A DNA stretch of 64,000 nucleotides from Falsihalocynthiibacter halioticoli (GTDB taxonomy: Bacteria; Pseudomonadota; Alphaproteobacteria; Rhodobacterales; Rhodobacteraceae). The position numbers were made by a program, and so were the translations under genes. The stretch is taken from contig NZ_JAOYFC010000001.1 in the NCBI RefSeq assembly GCF_025802015.1, positions 372,001 to 436,000 of the forward strand. The letters are read 5' to 3'. Below, in pieces: positions 43,123-52,088 of this stretch. The notes under the pieces are model-generated. The model did no database searches and was not told where the DNA came from. It saw nothing but the letters and a program-made list of their open reading frames with translations. How positions within the stretch are numbered: position 1 is the first letter of the stretch; each line of letters opens with the position of its first letter.

Positions 43123-45027
43123 ATGTCCAAGCCAAGTGCAGTTGCCAGAGTAGTCCCGAAAACAAACAGACTTAGGCAGTTGGAATTCTGGACATTCGTA
43201 GTTGCCAGTTTGGTTGCTCTTCTTGGCGCGGCTTTTGCGCAGGCCGATGAAAAGGTCATTTCCTCCTACGGCGTTTCGACTTTTGGTGAGTTGAAATATT
43301 CAGCCGACTTTGAACATCTCGATTATGTGAACCCAGACGCCCCGAAGGGCGGGGAAATGTCGCTCGCTGTTGTGGGCAGCTTTGACTCCATGAACCCATA
43401 TTCGCGCAAAGGGACGGGCGGCGCACTGTCGACCGTAATGTATGAATCGCTGTTAGCAGGAACAGCCGACGAAATCGGAAGCTCCTATGGGCTTCTTGCT
43501 GAACGGCTCGAATACCCAGAGGATAAGGCCTGGGTTGTGTTCCACATGCGCCCAGAGGCGAAGTTCTCCGACGGCACGCCTGTAACGGCGGATGACGTAT
43601 TCTTCGTTTACAACCTTTTCCTAAAGGAAGGGCTGACCTCTTATCGCACGATCCTCGCCAAGCAGGTTGAATCCGCCGAAGTTCTTTCACCGCATTCGAT
43701 CAAGTTCACCTTTAAGGACGGAATCGAAAAGCGCGATGTTATTGAGAACGTAGGCGGCCTTCCGATTTTCAAAGCGGCTTGGTTTGAAGAAACCGGCGCT
43801 ATTCTCGATGAGAGCCGCCTTGAAACACCTCCAGGCTCTGGCCCTTACATGCGCGCGGATATGGATGTTGGCCGTCGGCTTGTATACGAGCGGAACCCAG
43901 ATTATTGGGGTGCGGATTTGCCGATCAACAAAGGCCGAAACAATTTCGATCGAATTCGCATTGAATATTTCGGTGACCAGACAGCCGCGTTCGAGGCATT
44001 CAAATCAGGCGTTGTTCATTTCCGCAATGAAAACTCTTCCAAACAATGGGCAACGGGATATGATTTTCCGGGCGTGAAGAATGGCAATGTTGTTCAGGCT
44101 GAGCTTCCTGACGGCAATATCGCCTCTGGTCAGGCATTTGTATTCAACTTGCGTCGTGAAAAGTTTCAGGACATCCGTGTCCGCGAAGCAATTGGCCTGA
44201 TGTTCAATTTCGAATGGTCCAACGAAACGCTGTTTTACGGGCTCTATGCACGGGTGAATTCCTTCTGGGAGAACTCCGAGCTTCAGGCCACAGGTTTGCC
44301 CGAAGGCGAGGAATTGGCGCTGCTCGAGCCGATGCGCGATATTTTGCGCCCTGAAGTGTTTGACGACGAAGTGCCGATGGCGCCTGTCTCTGGAAGTCGA
44401 CAACTTGATCGCACCAACCTGCGCCGCGCCTCACAACTCTTGGATGAGGCTGGCTGGGTTGTTGGCAATGACGGTTTGCGCCGCAACGCACAGGGACAGA
44501 CGCTTGACGTTGAATTCCTCGAGCGCTCTCCGACCTTTGATCGCGTGATCCTGCCCTATGTCGATAACCTCAAAAAACTTGGTGTGAATGCCTCGCTCAA
44601 TCGCGTGGATTTCCCGCAGTTTTCCGAGCGGCGTCAGACGTTTGATTACGATATTATCACGTCGCACCTTGGCGGTGGATACGAGCCGGGCGATGGCCTA
44701 GAGCAGCGTTGGGGCAGCGAAACAGCAGAAGTTTCGATTTTTAACCCAACCGGTTTCAGTAGCGAGGCGACGGATCGGCTCATCGACATTATCAAGGCGG
44801 CCAAAACCCGCGAGGAGCTGCATGTTGCGGTCCGCGCGCTTGATCGTGTGTTGCGGGTTGAGCGGATTTGGGTGCCAGAATGGTACAAAGACGTTCATAC
44901 GATTGCCTATTACGATAAGTACGCCTATCCCGAAGACCTGCCGCCCTTTGATTTCGGATACCTCGACTTCTGGTGGCAGGACGCCGAAAAGGAGGCCAAG
45001 CTCAAGGCCTCGGGCGCGCTGAAATAG
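43123..45027 (+). CDS. yejA: ABC transporter extracellular solute-binding protein, family 5 (YejA-like)
   Basis: A 634-residue periplasmic binding protein for peptides. It has a long charged N region and a hydrophobic signal core near residues 27-41. The SBP family 5 signature region (SLLAGTADEIGSSYGLLAERLEYPEDK with VVFHMRPEAKFSDGTPVTADDV) follows. The similarity and order of the next genes (YejB, YejE, YejF) support a YejABEF importer, which takes up oligopeptides and in enteric bacteria microcin C. GGAGGAG precedes the ATG. First gene of a four-gene operon. Confidence 0.9.
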   Translation: MSKPSAVARVVPKTNRLRQLEFWTFVVASLVALLGAAFAQADEKVISSYGVSTFGELKYSADFEHLDYVNPDAPKGGEMSLAVVGSFDSMNPYSRKGTGGALSTVMYESLLAGTADEIGSSYGLLAERLEYPEDKAWVVFHMRPEAKFSDGTPVTADDVFFVYNLFLKEGLTSYRTILAKQVESAEVLSPHSIKFTFKDGIEKRDVIENVGGLPIFKAAWFEETGAILDESRLETPPGSGPYMRADMDVGRRLVYERNPDYWGADLPINKGRNNFDRIRIEYFGDQTAAFEAFKSGVVHFRNENSSKQWATGYDFPGVKNGNVVQAELPDGNIASGQAFVFNLRREKFQDIRVREAIGLMFNFEWSNETLFYGLYARVNSFWENSELQATGLPEGEELALLEPMRDILRPEVFDDEVPMAPVSGSRQLDRTNLRRASQLLDEAGWVVGNDGLRRNAQGQTLDVEFLERSPTFDRVILPYVDNLKKLGVNASLNRVDFPQFSERRQTFDYDIITSHLGGGYEPGDGLEQRWGSETAEVSIFNPTGFSSEATDRLIDIIKAAKTREELHVAVRALDRVLRVERIWVPEWYKDVHTIAYYDKYAYPEDLPPFDFGYLDFWWQDAEKEAKLKASGALK

Positions 45028-45036
45028 GGAACCACA

Positions 45037-46134
45037 ATGGGCGCTTACATACTCCGAAGGCTCTTGCTGATTATTCCGACGTTGTTCGGGATAATGGTAG
45101 TGAACTTTACGCTCGTTCAATTTGTGCCTGGCGGGCCGATTGAACAAATCCTCGCTGAACTCGAAGGGGAGGGCGACGCATTTGCAACCATCTCTGGCGG
45201 TGGAGGAGACGCGGGGTTTCAGGAATCCGACGTCGGCGGGGGCTTTGAGAGCAAGTACATCGGAGCACGAGGTTTGCCGCCCGAAGCAATCGCAGAGCTA
45301 GAGCGGCAGTTCGGCTTTGATAAACCTCCGGTCGAGCGCTTTTTCAGTATGATGTGGAACTACATCCGCTTTGATTTTGGCGAGAGTTACAACCAAGACA
45401 AACCAGTTCTTGAACTTGTGAAAGACAAGCTGCCCGTTTCAATTTCGCTTGGGCTTTGGTCCACTCTGATTGCTTATTGCATTTCCATACCGCTTGGAAT
45501 TCGCAAGGCTGTACGGGACGGAAGCTCTTTTGATACTTGGACAAGTGGCTTGATCATCGTCGCCTATGCGCTTCCAGGTTTCTTGATTGCGATACTTTTG
45601 ATCGTTCTGTTTGCAGGGGGCTCCTATTGGCAGATCTTCCCGCTGCGTGGGCTCGTATCTGACAATTGGGCCGATTTGAGTTGGCCAATGAAAATCGCGG
45701 ATTACTTCTGGCATATGGCGTTGCCGATTATCGCCAGCACCATTTCTGCCTTTGCGGGCCTTACGCTCCTGACGAAGAACAGCTTCCTTGACGAGATCCG
45801 CAAACAATATGTCATCACGGCCCGCGCCAAGGGGCTTTCGGAAAGCCGTGTGCTGTATGGCCACGTATTCCGCAATGCTATGCTGATTGTGATCTCGGGT
45901 TTTCCAGGGCTGTTCATCAGTATCTTCCTTACCGGCTCTGTTATTATCGAGACCATATTCTCGCTTGACGGTCTTGGCCGTCTCGGATTTGAGGCCGCCG
46001 TTTCACGCGACTATGCGGTGGTGTTCGGCACGCTCTTCTTCTTCGGGCTTATTGGCCTCGTGATCGGCATCTTGTCGGACTTGATGTATGTGTTCGTCGA
46101 TCCGCGCATCGACTTTGAATCGCGGGGAAGCTGA
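45037..46134 (+). CDS. yejB: Peptide ABC transporter permease YejB
   Basis: A 365-residue inner-membrane permease with the DppB/OppB fold: a first helix at the N terminus (MGAYILRRLLLIIPTLFGIM), a long periplasmic loop containing a Gly/Asp-rich stretch around residues 47-75, and further helices with the EAA loop (TARAKGLSESRVLYGHVFRNA). This loop contacts the ATPase. Eight bases separate it from yejA and two from yejE, an operon. Confidence 0.93.
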   Translation: MGAYILRRLLLIIPTLFGIMVVNFTLVQFVPGGPIEQILAELEGEGDAFATISGGGGDAGFQESDVGGGFESKYIGARGLPPEAIAELERQFGFDKPPVERFFSMMWNYIRFDFGESYNQDKPVLELVKDKLPVSISLGLWSTLIAYCISIPLGIRKAVRDGSSFDTWTSGLIIVAYALPGFLIAILLIVLFAGGSYWQIFPLRGLVSDNWADLSWPMKIADYFWHMALPIIASTISAFAGLTLLTKNSFLDEIRKQYVITARAKGLSESRVLYGHVFRNAMLIVISGFPGLFISIFLTGSVIIETIFSLDGLGRLGFEAAVSRDYAVVFGTLFFFGLIGLVIGILSDLMYVFVDPRIDFESRGS

Positions 46135-46135
46135 C

Positions 46136-47242
46136 GTGAAACTTTCTCCGCTTAATCAACGCCGCTGGAGTAACTTCCGCCGTAATAAACGCGCGTTCTA
46201 CTCGCTTATCATCTTCTCGTTCCTCTTCATTGCGTCGTGCTTTGCTGAGTTCATTGCCAACGATCGCCCGATCCTCGTGAAGTATCAGGGCGAATATTAC
46301 ATGCCGATCTTCAAGTTTTATCCCGAAACGCAATTCGGTGGCGATCTTCCGGGCGAGGCGGATTATGCATGGGAAGGGCAGGAATGCCTGATTGCAACGG
46401 GCGGGAATATTGACTGTTTCGACCGCCCCGAAGAGCTTATCGAAGACGCCAAGGATGGTGTGATTGATGGCGAGAAAATCGATCGTGGTTGGATGATCTG
46501 GCCGCTTATTCCGAACAGCTACAGCAACCCCGTTGATCGCCCGGGAACCGCACCGTCACCGCCAGATAGCTACAACTGGCTCGGTACAGACGACACCAAG
46601 CGCGATGTGTTAGCGCGAGTGATCTATGGTTTCCGGCTCTCGGTATTCTTTGCGCTGATTGTAACTGGCGCTTCCTCTGTGCTCGGTATTATTGCTGGTG
46701 CGGTTCAGGGGTATTTCGGCGGGCGTACAGACCTCATTTTCCAGAGGCTTTTGGAAATCTGGGGCGCAACGCCGAGCCTTTACGTGATTATCATCCTGTT
46801 CTCGATACTGGGGCGAAGTTTCTGGCTTCTTGTCTTTGTTTCGGTGCTGTTTGGCTGGCCGGCGCTGGTTGGCGTGGTGCGGGCGGAATTCCTGCGCGCG
46901 CGCAACTTTGAATATGTCCGCGCCGCCAAGGCGCTGGGCGTGTCAAATCGTGTGATTATGTTCCGCCATATGCTACCCAATGCGATGGTTGCGACGCTGA
47001 CGCTTCTGCCGTTTATCATTACGGGAGCGATTGGCGGTCTGGCGGGGCTTGATTTTCTTGGCTATGGTTTGCCACCTTCGGCACCATCTTTGGGTGAATT
47101 GACCCAGCAGGCAAAACAGAACCTACAAGCGCCATGGTTGGCGTTCACGGCATTCTTTACCTTTGCGATTATGCTGTCGCTTTTGGTCTTTATCTTTGAA
47201 GGCATCCGCGATGCGTTTGACCCACGGAAGGTGTTTCAATGA
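46136..47242 (+). CDS. yejE: Peptide ABC transporter permease YejE
   Basis: A 368-residue second permease (DppC/OppC type). It has an N-terminal RWSNFRRNKRAFYSLIIFSF anchor, a large periplasmic insert typical of YejE, and the EAA-like loop VRAAKALGVSNRVIMFRHMLPNA. It starts at GTG 46136, one base past the yejB stop, with GGGGAAG upstream. Its stop overlaps the yejF ATG (ATGA). Confidence 0.93.
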   Translation: MKLSPLNQRRWSNFRRNKRAFYSLIIFSFLFIASCFAEFIANDRPILVKYQGEYYMPIFKFYPETQFGGDLPGEADYAWEGQECLIATGGNIDCFDRPEELIEDAKDGVIDGEKIDRGWMIWPLIPNSYSNPVDRPGTAPSPPDSYNWLGTDDTKRDVLARVIYGFRLSVFFALIVTGASSVLGIIAGAVQGYFGGRTDLIFQRLLEIWGATPSLYVIIILFSILGRSFWLLVFVSVLFGWPALVGVVRAEFLRARNFEYVRAAKALGVSNRVIMFRHMLPNAMVATLTLLPFIITGAIGGLAGLDFLGYGLPPSAPSLGELTQQAKQNLQAPWLAFTAFFTFAIMLSLLVFIFEGIRDAFDPRKVFQ

Positions 47243-48840
47243 CAAAATGCGCGCTTGAGGTCAAAGACCTGCGGATCAGCTTCCGTCAGGAAGGCGTAAG
47301 CAAAGAAGCCGTGAAGGGGGTCTCTTTCCACGTTGATGAGGGCGAAACCGTGGCTCTTGTGGGGGAGTCCGGCTCTGGTAAGTCCATCACTGCGCTGTCC
47401 ACGGTATCGCTTTTGTCGGATAACGCAGAAGTGAGCGGCTCCGCGAAGTACCTCGGCAGCGAAATGATTGGCGCGAGCGAGAAAGAGCTTCGCCGCGTGC
47501 GAGGCAATGATATCAGCTTCATTTTCCAAGAGCCGATGACCTCTCTCAACCCGCTTCACACCATTGAAAAGCAGCTTACCGAAGGTATTTTGCTCCATCA
47601 GGGAAAAACAGGTGACGCGGCGCGCGACGCGGTTATTGAGCTGTTGACCAAGGTGGGTATTCACGACCCAGAGAGCCGGTTGAACGCATATCCGCACCAG
47701 CTTTCCGGCGGGCAACGTCAGCGTGTGATGATCGCGATGGCGCTTGCGAACGGGCCAGAACTCCTGATCGCGGACGAACCAACAACCGCGCTTGATGTGA
47801 CCATTCAGGCCCAGATCCTAGAATTGCTTGCGGACCTCAAGAAAAGCGAGGGGATGAGCCTTTTGTTCATCACCCACGACCTTGGCATTGTGCGCAAGAT
47901 CGCGGATCGTGTGTGTGTGATGAAGGATGGCGAGATTGTTGAAACTGGACCGACGCTAGAGATTTTTGACAATCCGCAACATCCCTATACGCAAATGCTT
48001 CTGAATGCGGAGCCGAGCGGCGCACCGGAGCCTGTTGCGCCTGATGCGAAAACGTTGGTGCGGACGGATGATCTGCGTATTTGGTTCCCGATCCATCGCG
48101 GTCTGCTCAAGCGCACGGTGGGCCATGTAAAGGCGGTGAATGCAGCGAGTATTTCGGTGCGTGCGGGCGAAACGCTGGGGATTGTGGGCGAATCCGGCTC
48201 TGGCAAAACGACGCTGGCGCTGGCGATTATGCGGCTCATTCAGTCGGAAGGCGGTATCGAATTTGATGGCCGCGCGATTGATGCGCTCAAGAGCCGCGAT
48301 ATCACCCCGCTGCGTAAGGATATGCAGATCGTGTTCCAAGACCCGTTCGGTTCGCTTTCGCCGCGAATGACAGCGGGCGAGATTATTGCAGAGGGGCTTG
48401 CGATCCATGACGTCGGTAAAGGACGCGACCCGCGCGAATTGGTGCAGGACATCATGCGCGAGACGGGGCTTGATCCGGCAACGATCGATCGTTACCCGCA
48501 TGAGTTCTCCGGTGGGCAGCGCCAGAGGATCGCGATTGCACGCGCTATGATTTTGCGTCCCAAATTGGTTGTGCTGGACGAGCCGACAAGTGCGCTTGAC
48601 CGTACCGTACAGCAGCAAATCATTGCGCTCCTGCGCGAGTTGCAAAATCGTTATCAGCTTGGCTACCTGTTCATCAGCCACGACCTCAAGGTCGTGCGCG
48701 CCTTGAGCCACAATGTTGTGGTGATGAAGCAGGGTGATGTTGTAGAGGCCGGCACGCGGGAGCAGATTTTCGACAATCCGCAGACCGAATATACGCGCAC
48801 GCTCATCAAGGCGGCCCTTGACCTGAACGTCGCGCGATAA
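47239..48840 (+). CDS. yejF: Peptide ABC transporter ATPase YejF (two nucleotide-binding domains)
   Basis: A 533-residue fused ATPase. The first half has Walker A GESGSGKS, signature LSGGQRQR and Walker B LLIADEPTTALD; the second half has Walker A GESGSGKT, signature FSGGQRQR and Walker B LVVLDEPTSALD. Each is followed by the oligopeptide-type C-terminal segment with DNPQHPYTQ / DNPQTEYTR. It energises the YejBE channel. It is the last gene of the operon; the next gene (hemN) is convergent, only 5 bases away, with no visible terminator. Confidence 0.94.
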   Translation: MTKCALEVKDLRISFRQEGVSKEAVKGVSFHVDEGETVALVGESGSGKSITALSTVSLLSDNAEVSGSAKYLGSEMIGASEKELRRVRGNDISFIFQEPMTSLNPLHTIEKQLTEGILLHQGKTGDAARDAVIELLTKVGIHDPESRLNAYPHQLSGGQRQRVMIAMALANGPELLIADEPTTALDVTIQAQILELLADLKKSEGMSLLFITHDLGIVRKIADRVCVMKDGEIVETGPTLEIFDNPQHPYTQMLLNAEPSGAPEPVAPDAKTLVRTDDLRIWFPIHRGLLKRTVGHVKAVNAASISVRAGETLGIVGESGSGKTTLALAIMRLIQSEGGIEFDGRAIDALKSRDITPLRKDMQIVFQDPFGSLSPRMTAGEIIAEGLAIHDVGKGRDPRELVQDIMRETGLDPATIDRYPHEFSGGQRQRIAIARAMILRPKLVVLDEPTSALDRTVQQQIIALLRELQNRYQLGYLFISHDLKVVRALSHNVVVMKQGDVVEAGTREQIFDNPQTEYTRTLIKAALDLNVAR

Positions 48841-48845
48841 TCGTT

Positions 48846-50201
48846 TTACACGGCGGAACTATGGCCGGTTTTCGAGAGTTCGTAGGCGTCAAAGCCGCGT
48901 GCAATCACCCGTGTCAACGGACGAGTGGATGGTGGAACCTCAAGACGTCCGTTCTTGTAGCTCACAACATCGCTAAACTGTGCGGCAACCGGAGCGACTA
49001 GCTTCTCAACCTCTGCTTTGGCTAACCCGCGCTCGGAAGCAATTTCGGCGGCGTCGACCACGAAATCACACATCAAAGCTTCGATCAGACGCGCGCGGAG
49101 TTTGTCTTCGGCGGTAAAGCGATGCCCGCGCTTGGTGGAGAACCCGCCCGCGCGAATGGCGGCTGTGTGTTGCGATGTGGCAGAAGCGTTTTGCGCATAA
49201 CCCTGCGGGAACTTTGAAATTGACGAAGCGCCAAGCCCGACAAGAACTTCAGAAGTGTCCTCGGTATAGCCTTGGAAGTTGCGGCGCAGGCGCCCTGCTT
49301 TCTGGGCAATGCTCAAACTATCGCTCGGTAGCGCAAAGTGGTCGATACCGATTTCATCATAGCCGTCCCATTTAAAGAGCTTCTGCGCGGTTTCAAACAA
49401 CCCAAGCCGTTGCTCGGCGCTTGGCAGCGCTTCTTCTGGGATCATGGTCTGACGGCGCGCCATCCATGGAACGTGGGCATAACCGTAGAGCGCCACGCGA
49501 TCAGGTGCGAGCGAGAGAAGCTTCTGGACGCTTTCGGTGATTTTCTCGGGAGTCTGATATGGCAGGCCATAGAGAATATCGGTGTTGAGCGACTTCACGC
49601 CACGCGCGCGAATCGCGTGAACGGCTTCGGCGGTAAGCTCGTAACTTTGCTCGCGTCCGATGACTTTTTGAATTTCAGGATCAAAATCCTGCACACCAAT
49701 AGAAGCGCGGTTCAGGCCTGCGGCGGCAAGGGCATCAAGGCGCGCACCGTCGATTTCGTTAGGGTCGATCTCAACCGAAAACTCGCCATCCTCAGCAAGA
49801 GGCGCAACGGAATAGATTGCCTCGGCCAGTTCTGTCATCATATCGGGTGCCAGAAGCGTTGGCGTGCCGCCGCCCCAATGCAGTCGCTCAAGAGTGACGC
49901 CTTCTGGAAGGCGGGAGCGCAGAATCTCGATCTCGGCTTTGAGCGTTTCAAGATAAGCGCGTACAGGCGCATCCGATGATGTGCCTTGCGTACGACAAGC
50001 GCAGAACCAACACAATCGACGGCAGAAAGGCACGTGGATATAGAGCGAAATCTGACCACCTTCGGGGATCGCACCAATCCAATCTGCAAACAGATCAGGC
50101 CCAACATTCCCCGCGAAATGCGGTGATGTCGGATAGCTTGTGTAGCGGGGGACACGCGCGTCAAAAAGGCCGTGTCGGGCAAGTTGTATATTCGTTTCCA
50201 T
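48846..50201 (-). CDS. hemN: Oxygen-independent coproporphyrinogen III oxidase
   Basis: A 451-residue radical-SAM enzyme that converts coproporphyrinogen III to protoporphyrinogen IX without oxygen. The cluster motif is CX3CX2CXC with Cys60, Cys64, Cys67 and Cys69 in HVPFCRRLCWFCAC. It starts METNIQLARHGLFDARVPRYTSYPT, the typical N terminus. There is no Shine-Dalgarno before ATG 50201, in line with a near-leaderless transcript from the FnrL-type promoter described separately. Divergent from fnrL; ends 5 bases from yejF. Confidence 0.94.
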   Translation of the reverse strand: METNIQLARHGLFDARVPRYTSYPTSPHFAGNVGPDLFADWIGAIPEGGQISLYIHVPFCRRLCWFCACRTQGTSSDAPVRAYLETLKAEIEILRSRLPEGVTLERLHWGGGTPTLLAPDMMTELAEAIYSVAPLAEDGEFSVEIDPNEIDGARLDALAAAGLNRASIGVQDFDPEIQKVIGREQSYELTAEAVHAIRARGVKSLNTDILYGLPYQTPEKITESVQKLLSLAPDRVALYGYAHVPWMARRQTMIPEEALPSAEQRLGLFETAQKLFKWDGYDEIGIDHFALPSDSLSIAQKAGRLRRNFQGYTEDTSEVLVGLGASSISKFPQGYAQNASATSQHTAAIRAGGFSTKRGHRFTAEDKLRARLIEALMCDFVVDAAEIASERGLAKAEVEKLVAPVAAQFSDVVSYKNGRLEVPPSTRPLTRVIARGFDAYELSKTGHSSAV

Positions 50202-50208
50202 GCGGGTA

Positions 50209-50214
50209 TCTATA
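50209..50214 (-). promoter_or_regulatory. Predicted -10 element of hemN
   Basis: On the minus strand the hexamer TATAGA has its centre exactly 32 bases from the centre of the FNR site, as in class II FNR promoters. It places the transcript start at 50202, one base before the hemN ATG. Confidence 0.6.
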
Positions 50215-50236
50215 GACCCCGTTAAGGTCACATACT

Positions 50237-50250
50237 TTGACACATATCAA
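50237..50250. promoter_or_regulatory. FNR/FnrL box between hemN and fnrL
   Basis: TTGACACATATCAA fits TTGAY-N4-RTCAA on both arms. Its centre is at -41.5 from the predicted hemN start and 22 bases before the fnrL ATG. Confidence 0.85.
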
Positions 50251-50265
50251 TTACCGGACGTCTTA

Positions 50266-51012
50266 ATGTTTGCACCTGACCTGACGAAAAACTTCAATAA
50301 ATGCGGCGATTGCCCCATTCGGAAGCGCGCGGTTTGTGCACACTGCGAGACCGAAGAACTCATTCTGCTTGAAGAAATGAAGTACTACCGCAGCTTTGAA
50401 GCTGGCCAAACGGTGGTATGGTCTGGTGACCGTATGGATTTTGTGGCGTCGGTGGTGTCTGGAATTGCCTCGCTAACGCAAACGCTCGAAGACGGGCGCA
50501 CACAGATGGTCGGGTTGCTTCTGCCTTCAGATTTTGTCGGTCGCCCAGGGCGCGATTCGGCGCCTTATGATGTGGTGGCAACAACCGATCTTGTGATGTG
50601 TTGTTTTCGTAAGAAGCCGTTTGAGGAACTAGTTTCGACCACTCCGCGTGTTGCGCAGCGACTCTTGCAAATGACGTTGGACGAGTTGGATGCCGCGCGC
50701 GAGTGGATGCTATTACTTGGCCGCAAAACCGCGCGTGAAAAGATCGCCAGCCTGCTGGCAATTATCGCCCGCCGCAACTCGATGCTTGCGACCCAGACCG
50801 TTGGCGATTCGATGAGCTTCGACCTGCCGCTTACGCGAGAGGCAATGTCCGACTACCTCGGACTTACACTCGAGACAGTAAGCCGCCAGATTTCCGCTCT
50901 GAAGAAAGACGGTTTAATCGAACTTCAAGGCAAGCGTCACATCATTGTGCCGGATTTCCAAAAGCTGGTGCTTGAGTCCGGTGATGACGCCGACGGTGGA
51001 TTGCCGATCTAA
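50266..51012 (+). CDS. fnrL: Oxygen-sensing transcriptional regulator FnrL
   Basis: A 248-residue Crp/Fnr protein that binds an oxygen-labile 4Fe-4S cluster and activates microaerobic genes. Candidate ligands are Cys13, Cys16, Cys24 and Cys27 (CGDCPIRKRAVCAHC) and Cys112/Cys113 near the core. The cNMP-like sensor domain follows, and the C-terminal helix-turn-helix has recognition helix ETVSRQISALKK; the E..SR set matches FNR half-site TTGAT. ATG 50266 gives the standard FnrL length; an in-frame ATG at 50200 overlaps the hemN start and adds non-family sequence. An FNR box lies just upstream. Confidence 0.95.
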   Translation: MFAPDLTKNFNKCGDCPIRKRAVCAHCETEELILLEEMKYYRSFEAGQTVVWSGDRMDFVASVVSGIASLTQTLEDGRTQMVGLLLPSDFVGRPGRDSAPYDVVATTDLVMCCFRKKPFEELVSTTPRVAQRLLQMTLDELDAAREWMLLLGRKTAREKIASLLAIIARRNSMLATQTVGDSMSFDLPLTREAMSDYLGLTLETVSRQISALKKDGLIELQGKRHIIVPDFQKLVLESGDDADGGLPI

Positions 51013-51032
51013 ACTCGCGCGATGAGTGCGGG

Positions 51033-51050
51033 CGGGCAATTTCTTGCCCG
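51033..51050. other. Short hairpin between fnrL and usp
   Basis: CGGGCAA pairs with TTGCCCG around TTTC between convergent genes. There is no U-run; a weak terminator at best. Confidence 0.4.
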
Positions 51051-51062
51051 ACCCAAGCGTGA

Positions 51063-51902
51063 TTAGTGACGCATGAAGACCGGAACTTCTGCGTTTTCAA
51101 GCATATAGCGGGTTGCGCCGCCCAAGACTGCTTCGCGGAAGCGCGAGTGCCCGTAGGCGCCCATAACCAGCATGTCTGCGTTCTGGTCACTGATGTGACG
51201 CAGCATGATATCCCCGACGCGAGGCATCGATTTTGCCAGAACCGAGATTTCGGCATGGATGCCGTGTCGAGACAGCAGTTGTGAAAGCAACCCGCCGGGG
51301 TCGGAACGGTTTGGCCCGTGTGTTGGCGGATCAATCACGGCGATATTCACTTGGTCGGCCTCGAGCAAAAACGGCATTGCAGCGCGAACCGCGTTAAGCG
51401 CCTCAACGCTTTCGTTCCAGCCGATCACAACATTCTTCGGCGCGCCGAGAGCTTTGGGAGCATCTGGCACAACGATTATTGGCGCGTTCCCTTCAAACAG
51501 GGCGGCTTCGACCAAACCTTCGTCTACGCTGTCGCGCGCCTCACCATAGGGTTTCGGCAATACAACAGCATCCGCGAATCGCGCGCGATGAGCAGCAACG
51601 CGATTGAGTCCGGAAATTTGAACGACGGCTTGTTCTGCGGCCCAAGGGAAAGTCTCGCCCTCAAGGCGTTTGCGCGCCCATTCGTCAACTTCCTTGGCAT
51701 CCGCGCTGGCGCGCTCAATTGTCTCTTGTTGAATAAGAGCGTTGGCGCCGGCGTAGTAATATCCCGTTTGGGTGCGGTCTACGCCGAGGTTTAGAACATC
51801 GAGATGAGCCTCGTTCTGATTAGCCAATGCACAGGCATAATCGAGCGCAGCTGCGCATGTGGCTGGGGCTGAGGCAATACAGAGAATTGATTTATACGAC
51901 AT
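51063..51902 (-). CDS. Universal stress protein, tandem USP domain
   Basis: A 279-residue protein with two USP-fold units. The second ends in GAYGHSRFREAVLGGATRYML, the ATP-binding G-x2-G-x9-G(S/T) motif, while the first unit is diverged. Related proteins beside FNR and cbb3 genes are induced on oxygen limitation. AAGGAG precedes ATG 51902. Its promoter region carries an FNR box at the expected position, so induction by low oxygen is likely. Divergent from ccoN. Confidence 0.9.
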   Translation of the reverse strand: MSYKSILCIASAPATCAAALDYACALANQNEAHLDVLNLGVDRTQTGYYYAGANALIQQETIERASADAKEVDEWARKRLEGETFPWAAEQAVVQISGLNRVAAHRARFADAVVLPKPYGEARDSVDEGLVEAALFEGNAPIIVVPDAPKALGAPKNVVIGWNESVEALNAVRAAMPFLLEADQVNIAVIDPPTHGPNRSDPGGLLSQLLSRHGIHAEISVLAKSMPRVGDIMLRHISDQNADMLVMGAYGHSRFREAVLGGATRYMLENAEVPVFMRH

Positions 51903-51954
51903 AAATGTCTCCTTCATTCTGTCTGCAAAATATAAAATTTGCTTTTGTGTCACA

Positions 51955-51968
51955 TTGACCTCGATCAA
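51955..51968 (-). promoter_or_regulatory. FNR box 1, usp side
   Basis: TTGACCTCGATCAA. On the minus strand a TATTTT hexamer at 51932-51927 lies exactly where a class II -10 should be, giving a transcript start near 51920 and an 18-base leader that contains AAGGAG. Confidence 0.82.
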
Positions 51969-51986
51969 CCAATACTATGGTAAAAA

Positions 51987-52000
51987 TTGACATGGATCAA
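51987..52000 (+). promoter_or_regulatory. FNR box 2, ccoN side
   Basis: TTGACATGGATCAA, centred 32 bases (three helical turns) from box 1. A class II start would be near 52035, with the weak hexamer CATACC at 52023-52028 as the -10. Confidence 0.8.
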
Positions 52001-52088
52001 AGCGAGTGAGTACGCTCGCAAACATACCGAGATCAAAGAACGCACCCGAGCGCTAGAATCGCGTCGGGAAAGGACGAAGGGACACAAA

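Noticed and set aside
50200..50265. An upstream start for fnrL at ATG 50200
   Set aside because: It would overlap the hemN ATG and run through the FNR box. ATG 50266 gives the standard 248-residue FnrL.
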